From assembly GCA_030591285.1 (NCBI GenBank), contig JAUVBH010000001.1, forward strand, positions 1 through 28,441: a DNA stretch of 28,441 nucleotides, given 5' to 3'. A program made the position numbers and the translations under genes. Below, in pieces: positions 25,093-28,441 of this stretch. This DNA is from Thermoplasmatota archaeon (GTDB taxonomy: Archaea > Thermoplasmatota > Penumbrarchaeia > Penumbrarchaeales > Penumbrarchaeaceae). A model generated the notes under the pieces. The model searched no databases and was not told the origin of the DNA. It saw only the letters and a program-made list of their open reading frames with translations. Position 1 is the first letter of the stretch. Each line of letters opens with the position of its first letter.

Positions 25093-25102
25093 ATATTTAA
25101 TA
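25093..25102 (+). promoter_or_regulatory. TATA box for the nitrilase-family gene
   Basis: TATTTAATAA is centred about 25 nt before ATG 25122, with no ribosome binding site between. This indicates a leaderless transcript beginning at or near the ATG. Confidence 0.6.
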
Positions 25103-25121
25103 AGTGACGCAGTACCAACCG

Positions 25122-25973
25122 ATGAGTCCTAACATTGACCCACTCAAGATCGAGATAGTTCAGAAACGTCACAGAAGATTTGATATCGAGCATAATTTGA
25201 ATATCATCAAGGAATCGATATCAACATCTTCGGCTCGATTGTTGGTATTTCCCGAGATGTTCCTCACCGGGTACACCTTAGGGGACGATGTTCATAAGCT
25301 AGCAATGGAACTTGATTCTCCATACCTTGTAACCATAACTGAATATTGCAAGAAGCATGACAAGTTCATCATCCTTGGTTTTCCTGAAAGGTCCGTCAAG
25401 ACAAAGGGACAGATCCACAATTCAGCAATTGTTATTGGGCCTGATGGGATATTGGGAACTTACAAGAAGATGCACCTTGTGGATTTCGGACCATTTGAAG
25501 AGTGGGGATATTTCACACCAGGTAACGACCTCTTAATGGTGGAGATCGATGGTTACAAAGTTGGAGTTATGATCTGTTATGATCTCTTCTTTCCAGAATT
25601 GACCAAATTATATGCTTTGAAGGGAGCTGACCTTGTTGTCAACATCTCAGCTTCTCCTTCATTGACCAGGAAGTTCTTCGAGAAGGTAATGGTCGCAAGG
25701 GCAATAGAGAATACGATCTTCTTTGTATATTCTAATCTGGTGGGGATGGATTCCAGGATGGATTTCTGGGGGGGAGGGGCCCTAATAGGTCCAACTGGGA
25801 GTTTGATCTCCAAAGGTCCCACTTTCGAGGAAGCCTCGATCCTGGGGGAGATCGATATTCACTCATTGGAGCTCTCCAGGAAACATAGGCCAACGATCCG
25901 GGATACGAACATTTCACTCCTTGAAGAGCTCGCAAGGGTCGGGATAAGTGAAAAAAATAGGTCGGATCAATGA
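25122..25973 (+). CDS. Carbon-nitrogen hydrolase (nitrilase superfamily)
   Basis: A 283-residue protein, the usual length for this superfamily. The Glu-Lys-Cys triad is intact: Glu45 in FPEMFLTGY, Lys116 in YKKMHLVDF, and Cys152 in MICYDLFFPEL. VARAIENTIFFVYSN (191-205) is the conserved segment that follows. These enzymes cleave amides or nitriles, for example N-carbamoyl amines, deaminated glutathione or omega-amides. The exact substrate cannot be told; cytoplasmic location is expected. The frame extends to a GTG at 25104, but the TATA spacing supports ATG 25122. The next gene is 83 bp downstream with its own promoter, so this is probably a single-gene transcript. Confidence 0.88.
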   Translation: MSPNIDPLKIEIVQKRHRRFDIEHNLNIIKESISTSSARLLVFPEMFLTGYTLGDDVHKLAMELDSPYLVTITEYCKKHDKFIILGFPERSVKTKGQIHNSAIVIGPDGILGTYKKMHLVDFGPFEEWGYFTPGNDLLMVEIDGYKVGVMICYDLFFPELTKLYALKGADLVVNISASPSLTRKFFEKVMVARAIENTIFFVYSNLVGMDSRMDFWGGGALIGPTGSLISKGPTFEEASILGEIDIHSLELSRKHRPTIRDTNISLLEELARVGISEKNRSDQ

Positions 25974-25999
25974 AAGATAGCCACTTTTGACCTTTGGTT

Positions 26000-26008
26000 T
26001 TATAAACT
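26000..26008 (+). promoter_or_regulatory. TATA box for the PhoU-TrkA_C pair
   Basis: TTATAAACT predicts transcription near 26030. GGAG (26044-26047) then precedes ATG 26057. Confidence 0.5.
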
Positions 26009-26056
26009 ATGTAATATTTCTTCTGTGTCCCGGCTTACCTGCAGGAGATACAAGTA

Positions 26057-26686
26057 ATGGGATTGTTCAAAAGAAAGCAACATGACAGGATCGAGTTTGA
26101 GAATATAGGTGTCAAGGAGAGCCTTACCGAGATGAAGGATCTCTCTGAACAGATAATCGACCTATCATATTCTGCAATACTTTTTGATTCAAGCGATATT
26201 GCTAGACAGGTAATGGAGCTGGAGGAGAGACTTGACAAACTCCTCTACAATGTGAGGATCGGAGTTCTATTGGCTGCCCGCAACCGGGAGGATGCTGAAC
26301 AACTATCGGGGATCCTTCAGGTAGCATCAGCAGCAGAAGCCATGGGTGACGCTTCACTTCAATTGATGAGGATCTTTGACGAAGATGTTGAGTTCAGACC
26401 ATTCGCTCCATTTTTCCTGCGGGATGGAGATGAGAAGATCTGGGCCATCAGGATCTATGAAGGTTCCGATGTTATCAATCGGATGATATCAGAACTGGGT
26501 ATCGAATCAGAGACCGGTGCCAGGATAATTGCGATAAAGAGACGGACCAGATGGCTCTATGACATTGAGCCTGAGAGAAGAATAAAGGAAGGCGACATTT
26601 TGATAGTGAGAGGGGTCGAAGATGGACTCCAGGAGCTGGACGCTTACGCAAAAGGTGAGGTGAAATGGGGGAAATACAAGAGGTAG
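26057..26686 (+). CDS. PhoU-like/TrkA_C domain protein, first of a tandem pair
   Basis: A 209-residue soluble protein. Residues about 10-115 are helical with the PhoU-like pattern (ESLTEMKDLSEQIIDLSYSA, then LEERLDKLLYNVRIGVLLAA). Residues about 125-205 are a TrkA_C/RCK_C domain (GARIIAIKRRTRWLYDIEP, GDILIVRGVEDGL). This two-domain layout is COG3273-like. In other archaea such genes occur in pairs and often beside cation transporters, where the TrkA_C part is presumed to bind a ligand and gate transport. Here no transporter is adjacent. The downstream paralogue overlaps it by 22 bp, so the two are probably translated together and may form a hetero-complex. GCAGGAGAT precedes the ATG. Confidence 0.8.
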   Translation: MGLFKRKQHDRIEFENIGVKESLTEMKDLSEQIIDLSYSAILFDSSDIARQVMELEERLDKLLYNVRIGVLLAARNREDAEQLSGILQVASAAEAMGDASLQLMRIFDEDVEFRPFAPFFLRDGDEKIWAIRIYEGSDVINRMISELGIESETGARIIAIKRRTRWLYDIEPERRIKEGDILIVRGVEDGLQELDAYAKGEVKWGKYKR

Positions 26687-27267
26687 AAGATCCCTTGAAG
26701 AGGATGGAGGAGATATTCCTCGAAATGAAGGACACCTCCGAGTTGATGGTGGACCTCGCTTATTCCTCATTGCTTTACAATAACAAGGAGATCGCTTCCG
26801 AAGTGGAGCATCTCGGGGATATTGTCGATGAACTCTCTGGTGACCTCCAGCATATCGCCATCGAGGAGATCGCTGAAAGGACTCCAGATGCAACTTTGAT
26901 GATCCTTCAGATGGCAAGGTTCGTGGATTCGATTGCAGACGCAGCCATGTCAATTGTCGATGTCGTGTTGAGGGATATCGAACCCCACCCCATTTTGATT
27001 CAGGTGATAAAGGAATCCGATGTCGGGATCTACAAGATGGAGGTTCGCTCAAAGTCGACCCTTGTAGATAAACCACTGGGAACCTTGAGGCTTGCAACAG
27101 AGACCGGTATGTGGGTATTTGCCATCAAAAGAAAGGTACGATGGATCTACGGTCCCGAGAAAGGAGAGGTGTTGAAGAAAGGTGATATCATCTTCGTTAG
27201 GGGCCCGGAAGATGGTGCTAAAAAACTCCGTGCCGTTGCCAAAGCAAAGAGAATGTCCCTTGAATGA
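26665..27267 (+). CDS. PhoU-like/TrkA_C domain protein, second of a tandem pair
   Basis: A 200-residue paralogue of the preceding protein with the same order of domains: PhoU-like helices at about 8-105 (EEIFLEMKDTSELMVDLAYS) and TrkA_C at about 112-195 (GMWVFAIKRKVRWIYGPEKG, GDIIFVRGPEDGAKKL). The start at ATG 26665 has an AGGTGAGGTGA ribosome binding site inside the end of the upstream gene. The pair is clearly related but well diverged, which points to an old duplication and distinct subunits. Both lack membrane segments. A tRNA gene with its own TATA-like element follows 44 bp later. Confidence 0.8.
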   Translation: MGEIQEVEDPLKRMEEIFLEMKDTSELMVDLAYSSLLYNNKEIASEVEHLGDIVDELSGDLQHIAIEEIAERTPDATLMILQMARFVDSIADAAMSIVDVVLRDIEPHPILIQVIKESDVGIYKMEVRSKSTLVDKPLGTLRLATETGMWVFAIKRKVRWIYGPEKGEVLKKGDIIFVRGPEDGAKKLRAVAKAKRMSLE

Positions 27268-27270
27268 AAG

Positions 27271-27280
27271 TTTTAAAAAG
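27271..27280 (+). promoter_or_regulatory. TATA-like element for tRNA-Gly
   Basis: TTTTAAAAAG lies about 35 nt before the mature tRNA 5' end, suiting transcription near 27301 with a short 5' leader. Confidence 0.4.
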
Positions 27281-27310
27281 AATAATATCATAGCCCTCTT
27301 CCCACCATCT

Positions 27311-27383
27311 GCGGGTGTGATGTAGTCTGGTATCATTCTAGCTTGCCAAGCTAGTAACTCGGGTTCAAATCCCGGCACCCGCA
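27311..27383 (+). tRNA. tRNA-Gly (anticodon GCC)
   Basis: A 73-nt cloverleaf. The acceptor arms GCGGGTG (27311-27317) and CACCCGC (27376-27382) pair fully, with discriminator A at 27383. The anticodon stem CTAGC/GCTAG (27338-27342 and 27350-27354) holds loop TTGCCAA, giving anticodon GCC at 27345-27347. The T-loop is TTCAAAT. There is no intron and CCA is not encoded. Its 3' end is partly repeated twice in the following 330 bp, and the first downstream hairpin begins within its last bases. Confidence 0.95.
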
Positions 27384-27427
27384 CTCATTTTCTTTCGTCA
27401 ATTAGAAGTTGATACGAAAATGAGTGC
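27381..27427 (+). repeat. Hairpin H1 of the tRNA-linked array
   Basis: GCACTCATTTTC (27381-27392) and GAAAATGAGTGC (27416-27427) are a perfect 12-bp inverted repeat. The 5' arm overlaps the last three bases of tRNA-Gly. The loop carries CGTCAAT at 27396-27402. Confidence 0.8.
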
Positions 27428-27445
27428 TCGAAAATGATTACACAC

Positions 27446-27483
27446 GATAAAAATGAATTGCAGGGTGCAATATCATTTTTATC
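27446..27483 (+). repeat. Hairpin H2 of the tRNA-linked array
   Basis: GATAAAAATGA plus ATTGCA (27446-27462), a GGG loop, then TGCAAT, one bulged A and TCATTTTTATC (27466-27483) make a 17-pair stem. It lacks the CGTCAAT loop. Confidence 0.75.
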
Positions 27484-27486
27484 TGG

Positions 27487-27541
27487 ACATTTGAGCTTTG
27501 CTTGTCGTCAATTATTGGGCAGCTCAAATGTTCCGGCACCC
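27487..27541 (+). repeat. Hairpin H3 followed by a tRNA 3'-end copy
   Basis: ACATTTGAGCT (27487-27497) pairs perfectly with AGCTCAAATGT (27521-27531). The loop has GCTTGTC then CGTCAAT (27506-27512). CCGGCACCC follows at 27533-27541, identical to the tRNA-Gly 3' end. Confidence 0.8.
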
Positions 27542-27584
27542 GTCTTAAGATTTTTGTCAAGTAAGATAACTTCTAACAGATCTG

Positions 27585-27633
27585 GATCTGGATGTTTAAG
27601 ACATAAAAAGAATCCAAATTTAACATCCAGGTC
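27585..27633 (+). repeat. Hairpin H4 of the tRNA-linked array
   Basis: GATCTGGATGTT (27585-27596) pairs with AACATCCAGGTC (27622-27633), with one G-T pair and a 25-base AT-rich loop. Its 3' GGTC can alternatively pair with the GACC shared by H5 and H6. Confidence 0.6.
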
Positions 27634-27654
27634 TGAAAAATCTGCGATTTTTCA
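27634..27654 (+). repeat. Hairpin H5 of the tRNA-linked array
   Basis: TGAAAAATC-TGC-GATTTTTCA is a perfect 9-bp stem with a 3-base loop. It can extend by GGTC/GACC (27630-27633 and 27657-27660) across a two-base bulge, competing with H4 and H6. Confidence 0.7.
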
Positions 27655-27656
27655 AT

Positions 27657-27712
27657 GACCTTTGAATTTGGCTTGCCGTCAATGTTTTTCAAATTCAAAG
27701 GTCCCGGCACCC
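27657..27712 (+). repeat. Hairpin H6 followed by a tRNA 3'-end copy
   Basis: GACCTTTGAATTTG (27657-27670) and CAAATTCAAAGGTC (27690-27703) form a perfect 14-bp inverted repeat. The loop contains GCTTGCC (the tRNA-Gly anticodon-loop sequence) running into CGTCAAT (27677-27683). CCCGGCACCC follows at 27703-27712, again matching the tRNA 3' end. Confidence 0.8.
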
Positions 27713-27784
27713 ATCGTTATAGCTAATCAAGTTTTATGGTCAGAGAACAGTAATTGGAAATAATCTTCAGGGGTATAGGGGTGC

Positions 27785-28441
27785 ATGGGTGGAAAGGGAG
27801 AGAAGATAGTTGCCCTGGTCACTGGTGGATACAAGAACCTTGGATTGTACATTACAAAAGGACTGATGGAAGCGGGATACCGGGTTGTCACCACATACAG
27901 GAGCCGTGGCCGTGAAGCTGAAGCAGTTTCTAAGGAATTCGGGTTCGATATCTACGAAGCAGACGTCTCCAACAAAGGAGATGTAATGGAGCTATTTGCC
28001 TGGATCGAATCAAATATTGGAACTGTTGCAGTCGTTGTAAACAACGTATCATCTTTTCCAACAGGGCCCCTGAAGTCACTATCAATTGAAGAGTTCGAGG
28101 GAGCTTTCAAAAGTTCTGTATTCGCTTCCAATCTGGTGATGAATAGAGCAATTCCAGGTATGCTTGAGAAAGGAGCAGGTAGAGTTGTGAATATTGGAAT
28201 GGCAGGAACCAACCGGATCAAGGGATACATCGACGTCGCCGCTCATGCGGCTGCCAAAACCGCTTTGACCGTACTTACCAGATCATGGGCCAGAGAACTT
28301 CGAAATGACAAGATATCTGTCAACATGGTCAGCCCTGGGATCATTGATTACAGTTGGAGGGATAACATCTGGAGGGACAAGATGAAGAAGATCTTACCAT
28401 CTGGTGAATTGACCCAGCCCACTGAAGTGGCATCTGCGGTA
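27785..28441 (+). CDS. Short-chain dehydrogenase/reductase-fold protein with altered catalytic residues (partial)
   Basis: The first 219 codons of a Rossmann-fold SDR; the C-terminus lies beyond the window. TGGYKNLG (13-20) is the nucleotide-binding loop. Arg39 and Arg41 after the second strand (TTYRSRG) suggest NADP preference. NNVSS (86-90) replaces the usual NNAG. The usual YxxxK is HAAAK (His154, Lys158), and the usual catalytic Ser region reads NIGMAGTN. Both hydroxyl residues of the classical mechanism therefore appear changed, while Lys158 and SPGII (183-187) are kept. It could be a non-classical reductase, a binding protein or a regulator. ATG 27785 is preceded by GGGGTG, which is very close to the codon. 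Confidence 0.75.
   Translation, partial: MGGKGEKIVALVTGGYKNLGLYITKGLMEAGYRVVTTYRSRGREAEAVSKEFGFDIYEADVSNKGDVMELFAWIESNIGTVAVVVNNVSSFPTGPLKSLSIEEFEGAFKSSVFASNLVMNRAIPGMLEKGAGRVVNIGMAGTNRIKGYIDVAAHAAAKTALTVLTRSWARELRNDKISVNMVSPGIIDYSWRDNIWRDKMKKILPSGELTQPTEVASAV

Larger units (their letters stand above)
27384..27784. other. Noncoding hairpin-rich interval between tRNA-Gly and the SDR gene
   Basis: About 400 bp without a credible gene; a 74-codon frame at 27434-27658 runs straight through four inverted repeats and has no family features. The interval holds at least six inverted repeats in series (H1-H6) and two partial copies of the tRNA-Gly 3' end, at 27532-27541 and 27703-27712. The last 70 bp before the SDR gene show no clear structure. 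Confidence 0.7.

Noticed and set aside
27434..27658. 74-codon frame in the tRNA-SDR interval
   Set aside because: It runs through four perfect or near-perfect inverted repeats, has no ribosome binding site or TATA, and no recognisable domain.
27381..27712. CRISPR array
   Set aside because: Repeats are not direct copies of constant length; the stem sequences differ in each unit and only the loop is shared.
27381..27712. Integron attC cassette array
   Set aside because: The hairpin-plus-constant-end layout is reminiscent, but I see no GTTRRRY/RYYYAAC core sites and no integrase or cassette genes in the window.

Overview
The window looks archaeal, most likely a Thermoplasmatota-like euryarchaeon; the lineage is inference. 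The reasons are AT-rich TATA boxes about 25 nt upstream of several starts (leaderless or short-leader mRNAs), GGTGAT/GGAGG-type ribosome binding sites elsewhere, a tRNA-Gly gene without encoded CCA, and archaeal-type families: an archaeal-like UbiD decarboxylase, a DPM1-GtrA glycosyltransferase, PhoU-TrkA_C proteins and very large surface proteins with calcium-binding repeats.

Layout. 1-2772: start of a substrate-binding lipoprotein (minus), a divergent operator region with two 13-bp direct repeats, then a winged-helix regulator coupled to an MscS channel. 2786-4735: a lipoprotein and a UbiD-family decarboxylase (minus). 4846-14415: a zinc-ribbon membrane protein, two large surface proteins of about 1,070 and 1,170 residues, a GT2-GtrA glycosyltransferase and a smaller surface protein (plus). 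14430-20789: a giant beta-helix/TSP3 surface protein (minus), split by one in-frame TAA into 1397 and 720 residue parts. 20937-24029: an MMPL/RND-type membrane protein (minus). 24126-25973: small genes, a candidate structured RNA and a nitrilase-family hydrolase. 26057-27267: a tandem PhoU-TrkA_C pair. 27311-27383: tRNA-Gly(GCC), followed by about 400 bp of noncoding DNA packed with hairpins. 27785-end: a partial SDR-fold protein.

How the genes may work together. The core (4846-24029) reads as a cell-surface module. It holds several secreted, single-pass, N-glycosylation-sequon-rich proteins, each with a C-terminal membrane anchor and a distinctive cytoplasmic tail (Pro/Gln-rich, acidic/Pro-rich, or zinc ribbon plus poly-acidic). 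With them are a polyprenol-phosphate sugar transferase and a large RND-type protein. Functional linkage is inferred from proximity and shared architecture.

The most unusual signals are three. (1) Downstream of tRNA-Gly is a serial hairpin array: three hairpins have unrelated but near-perfect arms, share a CGTCAAT loop, and two of them end in a copy of the tRNA 3' end. (2) A single TAA interrupts the giant surface protein. (3) A short RNA candidate has its own TATA box and a UUCG-capped terminator.
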